Source: Candidatus Melainabacteria bacterium (lineage in GTDB: Bacteria; Cyanobacteriota; Vampirovibrionia; LMEP-6097). From it: a DNA stretch of 41,677 bases. The notes beneath the pieces were generated by a model. It was not told where the DNA came from. It ran no database searches and was given only the letters and a program-made list of their open reading frames with translations. Positions 7,323 through 15,204 of the stretch are shown one piece after another. The translations under genes were made by a program, and so were the position numbers. Within the stretch, counting starts at the first letter, position 1. Every line of letters begins with the position of its first letter. The stretch covers positions 1 through 41,677 of the forward strand of contig JABHOV010000073.1 in the NCBI GenBank assembly GCA_018695135.1. The letters run 5' to 3'.

Positions 7323-7796
7323 ATGAAGTACTTATTAGATATTTTGGATAAAGAGACTGAGGTTTATACAAACTACTTAGATCTTGCTACTCAAAAAAAG
7401 ACAGCATTGATTGAAAACGATATCGATGCACTTGAATTAATTACTGATCAGGAAAAAGGTTTATCAACTAAGGTGCTAGCTCTTGAAGCAGCGCGCGTTG
7501 AATTCTTGCGCGAGCAAGGCTTTCCAGCATCTATTCAATTGAGTGAATTAGTTCCTCAATTGGAAAAAGAAGATCGCAAAGAACTTACTAACAAGGCTGC
7601 AGTCCTTAAAGAAGTTCTTACTCAGTGCAAAAAAGTTACTGAGAGTAATATGGCGCTTATGAAGCAGTCATCTAATTATATAAATCATATGATTAAAATC
7701 TTTACATCATCACTCAATGGCTCTAAGCCGGCGACGTATTCAGAAAAAGGGACGAATAAGTTTGAGGCGGGAAAAATTGCAGATATTCAAGGATAG
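7323..7796 (+). CDS. flgN: FlgN-like flagellar export chaperone
   Basis: The 157-residue, strongly helical protein has the FlgN layout. An N-terminal coiled coil starts LLDILDKETEVYTNYLDLATQKKTALIENDIDAL, followed by EKGLSTKVLALE, and a second long helix has a polar C-terminus. FlgN escorts the hook-filament junction proteins FlgK and FlgL to the flagellar export gate. AGGA precedes the ATG. It lies between flgM and motA, 9 bases before motA. No flgK or flgL follows in this window. Confidence 0.78.
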   Translation: MKYLLDILDKETEVYTNYLDLATQKKTALIENDIDALELITDQEKGLSTKVLALEAARVEFLREQGFPASIQLSELVPQLEKEDRKELTNKAAVLKEVLTQCKKVTESNMALMKQSSNYINHMIKIFTSSLNGSKPATYSEKGTNKFEAGKIADIQG

Positions 7797-7805
7797 AACA
7801 ACGTT

Positions 7806-8669
7806 ATGATGACAATTGTTTTTTTAGTACTGGTTTCGGTTTGCGTTTTCGGTGGCTACATGCTCGAGGGCGGTCCGATTCATGCTATTTATTCTGTTTG
7901 GCAAGAGTACATAATTGTTTTTGGTTCTGGTGGGTTTATCTTTTTGGCTATGATGCCAAGTAAAATTTTGAAGCATATTGGTACTTATATGAGTGGTCCT
8001 TTTGTTGCTTCTAAATACGAAAAAGATACTTATACTGATGCTCTTAAAGTAATGTATGAGTGCTTTATTAACCTCAAGCGTAATGGTCTATTGAGTTTAG
8101 AGAAAGATGTTTCTAACCCTGAAGCTAGTTCTATTTTTTCGAAATATCCAAGTTTTTTGGGTGATCATCACGCACTTGATTTTTACTGTGACTCACTTAA
8201 GTTAGTCATTAACTATAATTCAAAACCAGAAGATGTTGAACAAGCAATGAACGCTGAACTTGACGCGCATCATGCTGAAGCAAATATTGCACCGGGCGCT
8301 ATTAATAGACTTGCGGATGCGATGCCAGCGGTTGGTATTGTGGCTGCGGTTCTTGGTATAATTATTGCGATGGCTCATATTGATGGTCCTCCATCAGAGC
8401 TGGGACACAAGGTATCAGCTGCATTGACGGGTACACTACTCGGGATTTTTACAGCTTATGGTTATTGTCAACCAATTGCACAACATATTGAATATCTTGG
8501 TGAAGACGAAGCTCAATATTTTCAATGTCTTAAAGAAGGGCTTATCACTTATTTAGGTGGAGCTGAACCAATGGCAGCTGTTGAGATAGCTCGCCGTTCT
8601 ATTCATAGTTATAACCGTCCAAGTAGTATGGAATTAGAAGAAGCGATTTCTGGAATTAAGCCTAGATAG
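7806..8669 (+). CDS. motA: Flagellar motor stator protein MotA
   Basis: The 287-residue protein is MotA, the membrane part of the ion-driven stator. It has four membrane helices (about residues 3-19, 32-50, 172-192 and 203-222). It also has the cytoplasmic loop with LKRNGLLSLEKDVSNPEAS-S-IFSKYPSF, which holds the charged residues that contact FliG. Both signature segments are present: LADAMPAVGIVAAVLGIIIA with the conserved proline, and LGHKVSAALTGTLLGIFTAYGY. It fits the MotA form without a long loop insertion. MotB, normally next door, is not in the window. The gene's 3' end overlaps a convergent unknown gene by 8 bases. Confidence 0.95.
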   Translation: MMTIVFLVLVSVCVFGGYMLEGGPIHAIYSVWQEYIIVFGSGGFIFLAMMPSKILKHIGTYMSGPFVASKYEKDTYTDALKVMYECFINLKRNGLLSLEKDVSNPEASSIFSKYPSFLGDHHALDFYCDSLKLVINYNSKPEDVEQAMNAELDAHHAEANIAPGAINRLADAMPAVGIVAAVLGIIIAMAHIDGPPSELGHKVSAALTGTLLGIFTAYGYCQPIAQHIEYLGEDEAQYFQCLKEGLITYLGGAEPMAAVEIARRSIHSYNRPSSMELEEAISGIKPR

Positions 8670-9741
8670 TTCTTTTATGAATAACTAAATAAGGAAGCCA
8701 TTGAGCAGTCAAGTTTTGGCATAGAGCCTCTCTGTGAGGTGGATTGATATTGAGCGGGAGATAAAGTGCTTCTTTGGGTTTAGTTTGAGCGTCAAGCTTA
8801 GCTTGGTAGATCTTTTTTACTGCTTGCTGGACGGATTTAGCAGCACTTTTGGCTTTTCTACCTTTGCTCTCTTTAATACTTAGATATTCAAATCCAAAAC
8901 CTTTCGCTAAAACAAAATGAAAAGATAGAATGCGTTTGAGTCTTGGGTTTTGCTTTAATAGCTGATCAATAAGTCTTTGGTTAGAGTTGTGAATTAGTTC
9001 TGTTCTGTTTGTGCGACTCATGTAAGAATGAGTTGTACTACTAAGGTAATTTGCAAGTAGTCTTGCGTTTTGATCTAGTTTTGTTTCTGTTTCATCTTCT
9101 GGTTTGAGTTTGGGGTTGATGATTTGTTTCGCTCTTTCGTTAAGCATTTGAAGAATGATAAAGTCAATGAAATCCATGAAATTCTCTAATACTAGGGGTT
9201 TGATTTCAGGATTTGCTTGGTGGTCAGGACTATTAAGCAGAGCAGCATTGAATAAAGCTTTGGGTTTACAGAGATAAGCGTCTTGTATTATACGGTCTAA
9301 TTTTGATCGCGTGTCAGTGGGTTCAAGTATTTGTGTTTCTGATTCACAAATTAATACTGGGATCAATCCTTGATAACTTGTTTGAGGAGTTTTGGAGGCT
9401 GAAACATGATAACGAGTACCGAGATAGTGTTGGGTTAATTTAGCTAAGTTGATTTGAGCATGAACAAAACTAATTAAGTTGTCACTTGAGCTGACTTTGT
9501 GCAATTGACTTGTTGCGAGTCGATTTTGATCTTCTCGTTTGCTGAGTTTTTTTGCTCGCTTAGTAAGATCGGAGATATTAATTACAGTAGGCTGATCAGA
9601 TCTAATAGCTAGCCTGCAAATAGGAGCTTCTGTATTTAGAAATGGTCTATCTTTCAGGTTCATCAAGCAGGATGATCGCATATTATGTAAAGCGCATTGC
9701 GGTTTCTTATGTTTTCTCAACAATGTGAGACGGGCTGTCAT
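8662..9741 (-). CDS. Unknown protein of 359 residues
   Basis: I do not recognise this basic, soluble-looking protein. It has a Lys/Arg-rich N-terminus, a central segment with LENFMDFIDFIILQMLNERAKQI, and a C-terminal basic helix (KGRKAKSAAKSVQQAVKKIYQAK). No export signal or catalytic motif is clear. The true start may be one of the internal ATGs at residues 21 or 27, because the first 20 residues look unstructured and no ribosome-binding site precedes 9741. It converges on motA with an 8-base overlap and diverges from the next gene with 20 bases between start codons. Confidence 0.65.
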   Translation of the reverse strand: MTARLTLLRKHKKPQCALHNMRSSCLMNLKDRPFLNTEAPICRLAIRSDQPTVINISDLTKRAKKLSKREDQNRLATSQLHKVSSSDNLISFVHAQINLAKLTQHYLGTRYHVSASKTPQTSYQGLIPVLICESETQILEPTDTRSKLDRIIQDAYLCKPKALFNAALLNSPDHQANPEIKPLVLENFMDFIDFIILQMLNERAKQIINPKLKPEDETETKLDQNARLLANYLSSTTHSYMSRTNRTELIHNSNQRLIDQLLKQNPRLKRILSFHFVLAKGFGFEYLSIKESKGRKAKSAAKSVQQAVKKIYQAKLDAQTKPKEALYLPLNINPPHREALCQNLTAQWLPYLVIHKRTI

Positions 9742-9761
9742 TCTTTGCTAAAATAATATAC

Positions 9762-10322
9762 GTGGAATTGAGATTAATGGATAGATTCCGGTTGATTCCG
9801 GTTGCTGTTGCGACTGCTGCAACAAGGCTTTTAGGTAGATCTAAAATAGAGCTTCCTACTGAGCTTCACGATACGAGCCTTGGATATTTAGCCAAGCAAG
9901 CTCTCACTGAACATGCTTATCTAACACAGCTTCGAGCTCAAGATTTTAACAATGCTGTGAATGGAGCGATGTCAATCACTATGGATCTGTCTGATTTCCA
10001 GACTCAGATTAAGGACTCTCTTTTTGAAGAACCGGTGAATGATCAGCAACGACTTTTCAATTTGGCTATTGAGGACTTAGCTTCAATTCGTTTTTCACAA
10101 AAACATCGTCACGTTGGTCGTAGAGTTTTGGATACAGTGAATTTGCAAAAGTTTCAAAGAGCTTTTGCTTTTTTGAGTTTTTTACGTCCTGATATTACGG
10201 ACTCAAATAATCCATTCCGTGACAAATTCTCTTCCGACAACTTTGGTATTGTAGATCGATTTATGATTGGGATGGGCGACGGTATAGGTGATCGTCTTGG
10301 TGAAATGAGGGCTGTTGTTTAA
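9762..10322 (+). CDS. Unknown protein of about 181-186 residues
   Basis: The frame opens with GTG at 9762, and an ATG at 9777 (MDRFRLIPVAVATAATRLLG) is an equally good start. TGCTAAAAT at 9746-9754 is a possible extended -10 box, which would leave almost no leader. The N-terminus has a short amphipathic, mildly hydrophobic stretch followed by a helical soluble domain. The end is Gly/Asp-rich (GMGDGIGDRLGEM). No family is recognised. It converges on mscS with a gap of only two bases. Confidence 0.6.
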   Translation: MELRLMDRFRLIPVAVATAATRLLGRSKIELPTELHDTSLGYLAKQALTEHAYLTQLRAQDFNNAVNGAMSITMDLSDFQTQIKDSLFEEPVNDQQRLFNLAIEDLASIRFSQKHRHVGRRVLDTVNLQKFQRAFAFLSFLRPDITDSNNPFRDKFSSDNFGIVDRFMIGMGDGIGDRLGEMRAVV

Positions 10323-10324
10323 GT

Positions 10325-11377
10325 CTATTTCTCAAGAATCAAGGTTTGAGTAGGGAAAGCCATATCAATACTAGCTTTTTCAAATTCTTCTTTGATTCTT
10401 AGGTTAATGATTTCACGGACACGCATGTACTCGGCGTAGTTACCAGAGAGGTGATAGTAGACGATTTCAAAATCGAGACTGAAAGAATTAAACTGAAAGA
10501 AATTTACCCTATCAAGATCAGCGTTTTCAACTTTGTCAAAAATCTTGGTGATGAGTTCTGGGATGAGTTTACATTTCTCCAAGCTCGTGTCGTAAGTAAC
10601 ACCAATAGTAAATGGAATACGACGCTTGTTCATTTTTTTGAAATTTTGTACGCGAGCACTTGTCAGTTCTTTGTTTGAGATGACAATCTCTTCTCCTTGA
10701 AGTGCTTCTAGGCGAGTGCTTTTCATGCCGATCTTTTTGACAGTACCCATATGCTCACCGACAGTGATGAAATCACCAACGGCAAAGGGTTTGTCAAAGT
10801 AAATAGAAAATGAGCTGAAAATATCACCAAGTATGTTTTGCACTGCAAGAGCAATTGCAATACCACCAATACCCATACTGGCAGCAAGTGAGGTGACGTT
10901 CACTCCTATGTTAGAAAGGAAGAGCAGTAGACCAACTCCCCAGAGACCAATTTTGATAAAGAGACTAATACCACTAAACATCATTTGGTCAGCTTCATTA
11001 GTTTGATTATTTTGGAGTGCTTTGTGTAAGAAATATTCAAGAATCTTTTGAGAAGCGTTGATTAATTGAATGAGTAGAATCGCCAAGAAAATCCCATTGA
11101 TTCCTTTGGATAAAGTAGTTGGCAGAGTTAGATAGTGGCTTGCAAAATAGAATGCGGTAATATCATAAAAACGCGGATGAATCGCATCAAAAATATCAAC
11201 TAATTTGTCGTCAAGTTTGGTGGTGGTGGCATCAGCGAACTTGCGTAATCTACCAATAATGATTTTGCGAAAGATTCTAAATATAATGAGTAGTCCAAGG
11301 AAAATCCCGAATGCCTGGAGATGCTGTTCTACTGTGTTGCCGTAGAGTTCTTGTGAAAGGAGTTGTTGGTAATCCAT
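10325..11377 (-). CDS. mscS: MscS-family mechanosensitive channel
   Basis: The 350-residue protein has several N-terminal membrane helices (roughly residues 19-36, 65-82, 88-108 and 130-150). The MscS pore helix follows (NVTSLAASMGIGGIAIALAVQNILGD, about residues 165-190). The cytoplasmic beta domain has PFAVGDFITVGEHMGTVKKIGMKSTRL and NKELTSARVQNFKKM. Such channels open under membrane tension and release solutes during hypo-osmotic shock. The length is intermediate between E. coli MscS (286) and the larger YbdG-type members. It is a single gene with its own start after the divergent panE region. Confidence 0.93.
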   Translation of the reverse strand: MDYQQLLSQELYGNTVEQHLQAFGIFLGLLIIFRIFRKIIIGRLRKFADATTTKLDDKLVDIFDAIHPRFYDITAFYFASHYLTLPTTLSKGINGIFLAILLIQLINASQKILEYFLHKALQNNQTNEADQMMFSGISLFIKIGLWGVGLLLFLSNIGVNVTSLAASMGIGGIAIALAVQNILGDIFSSFSIYFDKPFAVGDFITVGEHMGTVKKIGMKSTRLEALQGEEIVISNKELTSARVQNFKKMNKRRIPFTIGVTYDTSLEKCKLIPELITKIFDKVENADLDRVNFFQFNSFSLDFEIVYYHLSGNYAEYMRVREIINLRIKEEFEKASIDMAFPTQTLILEK

Positions 11378-11502
11378 GTTGATATTTTAGCAGAGGCTTT
11401 GTTGCTGCGATATTATGTGTTTTCTGGGTTGGTTAAGTAATTACCCGGTTAATATAGCTAATCTGCACAGAGATATGTCACAATTGGGCCGATTAGGCTT
11501 AT

Positions 11503-12441
11503 ATGTTAAAACAACAAGTTCATTTTGTAGTACTAGGAATGGGAGCTGTAGGAGGTTTTTATGGTTTGCGTTTGGCGAAACATTTGCAAGAACATCCTGG
11601 TGAATTTGGCTTGAGTTTTATTGCACGTGGCAAAACACTTGAGGCTTTGCGTGAAGGAGCTAGCTTGATTGATTGTGATGAAGAGACCAAGTTTACTAGA
11701 CTTAATTGTTTTGGGAGTTTTGGTGATATTGATTTTAAAGCTAATGAGCAAGTCGTAGTTTTGCTTTGTGTGAAATCGAAGGATACGCTTGAGGCAGTAA
11801 ATAGCATTGATCGCAATGACATAGCGGTCATCTCCATCCAAAACGGTGTAGAGAACGAGCAGCGAATTGCTTCAGTGCTTGGTGAAGAGCGGACGATTGG
11901 TGCATTAACAAATATTGCTGCAGAGGCACTAGAGCCAGGTAACTATATTAATAAGGGCAAGTATAGTTTAGTTATTGGAGAGCTTGATGGTTCTTCTAGT
12001 GAGAGGCTTGAGCGAATAATGGAGCTTTTGCGTGCTGCTGGAATTAATACTCGAATCAGTGAGGATATCTACAAAGAGCTTTGGTCCAAACTAGTTTGGA
12101 ATGCAGGTTTTAATCCAACTAGTGTTTTGTATCAAATGACAGTCGGTGAGCTTTTGGCTGATCCAGAAATCAGAGCAATCATTGTGGGCGTGATGCAAGA
12201 AGTTAAACAAGTAGCCCATGCACTTGGCTATGATTTAGCTGATGATCTTGATCAAAAACATATAGCAAGAACGGACACTCCTGAATGGTATAGCTTTAGA
12301 ACTTCAATGCTGCAAGATCACCAGAAAGGCAAAGTTATTGAATTGGATGATTTGCTTGGTGTTGTCGTGCGTAAGGGGCAGGAATTAGGGCTTGGTGTCA
12401 GTGTTTCTAAGAAGCTGTATCAGGATTTACTGTCCTTATAG
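11503..12441 (+). CDS. panE: 2-dehydropantoate 2-reductase (ketopantoate reductase)
   Basis: The 312-residue protein makes pantoate for coenzyme A synthesis, using NADPH. The N-terminal Rossmann motif is VLGMGAVGGFYG (residues 9-20). The central ISIQNGVENE and the catalytic lysine region ELWSKLVWNAGFNPTSVL are typical of PanE, as are the C-terminal helices. The ATG at 11503 has only a weak AGG upstream. Related ketopantoate reductase-like enzymes of unknown substrate exist, but all key PanE motifs are here. The next gene starts 13 bases after the stop. Confidence 0.92.
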   Translation: MLKQQVHFVVLGMGAVGGFYGLRLAKHLQEHPGEFGLSFIARGKTLEALREGASLIDCDEETKFTRLNCFGSFGDIDFKANEQVVVLLCVKSKDTLEAVNSIDRNDIAVISIQNGVENEQRIASVLGEERTIGALTNIAAEALEPGNYINKGKYSLVIGELDGSSSERLERIMELLRAAGINTRISEDIYKELWSKLVWNAGFNPTSVLYQMTVGELLADPEIRAIIVGVMQEVKQVAHALGYDLADDLDQKHIARTDTPEWYSFRTSMLQDHQKGKVIELDDLLGVVVRKGQELGLGVSVSKKLYQDLLSL

Positions 12442-12454
12442 TAGAATAAGCTTA

Positions 12455-14071
12455 GTGCAGATATTAATAGCCATACTACTTATATGCCTCCCTGCTTCAG
12501 CAGCTTTGCCTGAAGCAATAGTCTCTGAGTTTCAACAGCATTATAAAGATGCTAAAGAAAGACCAGATGGTTTGATGCAGGCTGGTAATAAGGATTGGCT
12601 CTTGTTTAAAACTAATAAGCAATCTACAGATTCTGAGATCAAATTAGTTATCAAAGATGGAGACGATCTTTTGTTCTCTGATGAAATTAACGACTGGGTT
12701 TTTACACCGATTAAAGGCAATACAGTCAAGAGTTTTGATTTCTTGCATCCACAAATTCAAGCAAAGATACTATCAACCAATATTGTCCCGACTTTTTTGG
12801 TACCTAGTGGTTTTGAGTTGCCGCGTGATTTAGCTATTACCATGGGACGTTTGCCGCTGAGCTTGAGAACTGTAGAGCTTGCTTCTGATAGAGAGTTGCG
12901 ATTTAGAGAGAGGTTGGCTGAAGAGCAAGCTAGTAAACCGATTGATGCGATTTCGTATTCTGTTAAAACTGGATTGCTCAAGCGTGTTGGCTTTAGTGAT
13001 TTGCCACTTGTGGAAAATCTAGACGAAATGAGTGCAGGCTTAACTTATGTCTCTGAAATCAAAACCATCGATGGTGATTTATACTTGCTTGATTACCATC
13101 AAGCCAAAGTTTTTCAGATTACTAGTCCTGAAACCAAGCATGATTCTTTAAAGCCTAATGAGCAAATATTAATCGAATCAAATTTGGAGATGACAGAATT
13201 GTTTGATCTAACAGACCTTGGTCTGGAAGCTGGCTTGCGCGATTTCCAGATTGAAAAAGAAACTGGAGTCGCATATTTCTTAGATAGTCTTGGGTCTAAT
13301 ATTTTTGTTGTCGATATTAAAGCAAAGAGACTCATTAAGACAATCACTATCCCTGCTGGTTGCTCTGATATGATTAAAGTCTCACGTAGTAGTGCTGAAC
13401 CAGTGCAGATTATGATGCTGTCGAAGTCAAAGTCAAGTTTGTTGAGTATTAATAGTTTTGATTATCGAATGTCTAAGGCTCTTGATTTGAATTTATTAAG
13501 CAGGCATCCTTCAAAACGAAGTTTTGCTAGTGATGTCGACACAAAAAAAGTCGGAACGGTGCAGAGCACTAGTTCCGTTAATAAAGAATACTCTCGCAGG
13601 AAGTCTAATGATAACTTTCGTTATATACCACATGCACTTGCCGTTAATGAATCCAAGATTTTTGTGGCTGTTGAAGCAATTAATGCCAATCCTCAAAAAC
13701 AATTTGCTGTTCAAGGCAAGGTTTTAGTACTTGATGCAGTTACCAGTCAATTGATTGCTTCGATTGATTTAGATTATGTGCCCATCGATCTTTTACTGGC
13801 AAAAGACAATAAGCATGTTTATGCACTTGGCTCAAATCAAGATGCAGCCTTTGTTTCCAACATTGATTTTGAAAAGGCTTATTCGGTTGAAAATGCCAAT
13901 CTTGCTCCTGATATAATTGATCCACAAAATATGGTCTTTGCTAATACTGGCAAGTTTGTGTTGATTTCAAGTTCTGGCACAAACACAATCGCAGTTTTTG
14001 ATCTTGCTACTTGGTCCATGGTTCACAAAATTGATATTGGTGATAGTTCTAGTATTTTGTCGGCCTTATGA
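12455..14071 (+). CDS. Secreted propeller-like protein with an inserted element
   Basis: From a GTG at 12455 the protein has 538 residues and opens with a signal peptide (QILIAILLICLPASAALPEA). The frame extends upstream into panE, but this start places the signal peptide at the N-terminus. The second half has repeated beta-strand units such as YFLDSLGSNIFVVDIKAKRLIKTITIP, IFVAVEAIN...VLVLDAVTSQLIASIDLD and FVLISSSGTNTIAVFDLATWSMV. These resemble YVTN-type beta-propeller blades. The function is unknown, and it is probably periplasmic or surface-exposed. Residues about 351-386 (HPSKRSFASDVDT onward) come from repeat A and match an insert in AroA. They lie between two propeller blades, a place likely to tolerate a loop. 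It overlaps hemW by 4 bases. Confidence 0.75.
   Translation: MQILIAILLICLPASAALPEAIVSEFQQHYKDAKERPDGLMQAGNKDWLLFKTNKQSTDSEIKLVIKDGDDLLFSDEINDWVFTPIKGNTVKSFDFLHPQIQAKILSTNIVPTFLVPSGFELPRDLAITMGRLPLSLRTVELASDRELRFRERLAEEQASKPIDAISYSVKTGLLKRVGFSDLPLVENLDEMSAGLTYVSEIKTIDGDLYLLDYHQAKVFQITSPETKHDSLKPNEQILIESNLEMTELFDLTDLGLEAGLRDFQIEKETGVAYFLDSLGSNIFVVDIKAKRLIKTITIPAGCSDMIKVSRSSAEPVQIMMLSKSKSSLLSINSFDYRMSKALDLNLLSRHPSKRSFASDVDTKKVGTVQSTSSVNKEYSRRKSNDNFRYIPHALAVNESKIFVAVEAINANPQKQFAVQGKVLVLDAVTSQLIASIDLDYVPIDLLLAKDNKHVYALGSNQDAAFVSNIDFEKAYSVENANLAPDIIDPQNMVFANTGKFVLISSSGTNTIAVFDLATWSMVHKIDIGDSSSILSAL
13504..13611 (+). repeat. Repeat A inserted in the propeller-like gene
   Basis: CATCCT leads into the hairpin CAAAAC-GAA-GTTTTG. 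A 20-base block starting TTGCTAGTGATG is identical to the aroA copy. A second hairpin CGGAAC-G-GTGC-AGA-GCAC-TA-GTTCCG follows, and the right end is CGCAGGAAGTCTAATGA. It is read in frame as about 36 residues. The aroA copy is at 21064-21176 on the other strand. Confidence 0.88.
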
Positions 14072-15198
14072 TTTTGACTAAGCCGCGCGGTATTTATATT
14101 CATTTACCTTTTTGTAAAACTAAATGTCCTTATTGTGATTTTGCTAGTTTCGCCAAAGAAGATGATAAACGTCAGGTTTATATCGATGCTTTAGTGCGTG
14201 AGATTGATACGCGTATGCAAAAATGGGCATTTGAGCCTGGGACTATTGAGACCATATTCTTTGGTGGTGGTACTCCAAGTGTGCATAGTAAAGCAGAGCT
14301 TGCCCAGGTCTTGGATAAAATCAAGCAACACTTTAGCTTAGCTGATTCAGTGGAAATCACTCTAGAAGCGAATCCTGGGACTATAGATCGAAGCAAGCTT
14401 GAGCAATTTCTTGAGCTTGGTGTTAATAGAATTAGTTTTGGTGCGCAGAGTTTTGATGCTGCATTATTAGATAAACTTGGGCGCGGACATAGTGTGCAAG
14501 ACTCAATTGATTTTATTGAGGTATTAACTGAGCTCTTTCCTGATTCTTTAAATTCATGGAGCTTTGATTTGATTTATGGCTTACCTGGACAAAGCATAGA
14601 GTCTTGGCTTTCGACCGTTGAGACTGCCCTAAGTTATAAGCCGCCACACATCTCGGCTTATTGTTTGAGTATTGAAAAAAATACTCCTTATGGCAAAATA
14701 TATAAGGATTCTTCACATGCCACTTTGCCCCAAGAGGATGATTTGGTGACTATGTATGAAAGAGCCAATGAGCTTTTTGCTGCAGCTGGTTTGCAGCGAT
14801 ATGAGATTAGCAATTGGTCAAAGCCTGGACATGAGGCTCAGCACAACTTGATTTATTGGCGTGCTCAAGAGTACTATGCTTTTGGTTTGAGCGCGCATGG
14901 TTACGTAGACTCTTGCCGCTATCAGAATACTCGAGATTTAGATGAATATATTGCTGGTATTAGTGAGACTCAGAGCTCTCGTATCCCCAATGACGAAAAA
15001 CTTGAAGAGAAAATAATGCTGCAATTAAGACTTCGCGAAGGCTTAGACTTGGATGAAGATATCCAGGCTTATATTAATACCGTGAATCTTGAAAAAATGA
15101 AGAAACAAGGCTTTATTAGTGGTGACAAAACTATAAAGCTAACAGATAAGGCGCAGATGCTTAGTAATAGGATTATTGCAGAGCTTTGCTATCATTAG
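14068..15198 (+). CDS. hemW: HemW-like radical SAM protein
   Basis: The 376-residue protein has the radical SAM cluster motif CKTKCPYC (C16, C20, C23), followed by FFGGGTPS, EANPGT, GVNRISFGAQSF and DLIYGLPGQS. A C-terminal HemW domain contains YEISNWSKPGHEAQHNLIYW. HemW proteins look like oxygen-independent coproporphyrinogen oxidase (HemN) but act in heme handling. Here the cysteine motif has HemW rather than HemN spacing (no fourth Cys). Substrate confusion with HemN is common in annotation. It starts within the stop of the propeller-like gene (ATGA-type overlap) and ends 6 bases before the AsmA-like gene. Confidence 0.9.
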   Translation: MILTKPRGIYIHLPFCKTKCPYCDFASFAKEDDKRQVYIDALVREIDTRMQKWAFEPGTIETIFFGGGTPSVHSKAELAQVLDKIKQHFSLADSVEITLEANPGTIDRSKLEQFLELGVNRISFGAQSFDAALLDKLGRGHSVQDSIDFIEVLTELFPDSLNSWSFDLIYGLPGQSIESWLSTVETALSYKPPHISAYCLSIEKNTPYGKIYKDSSHATLPQEDDLVTMYERANELFAAAGLQRYEISNWSKPGHEAQHNLIYWRAQEYYAFGLSAHGYVDSCRYQNTRDLDEYIAGISETQSSRIPNDEKLEEKIMLQLRLREGLDLDEDIQAYINTVNLEKMKKQGFISGDKTIKLTDKAQMLSNRIIAELCYH

Positions 15199-15204
15199 CA
15201 TAAG

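Noticed and set aside
11440-11456. Near-palindrome around TTACCCGGTTAA before panE
   Set aside because: The symmetry is imperfect at the centre, and no second copy or matching regulator was seen.
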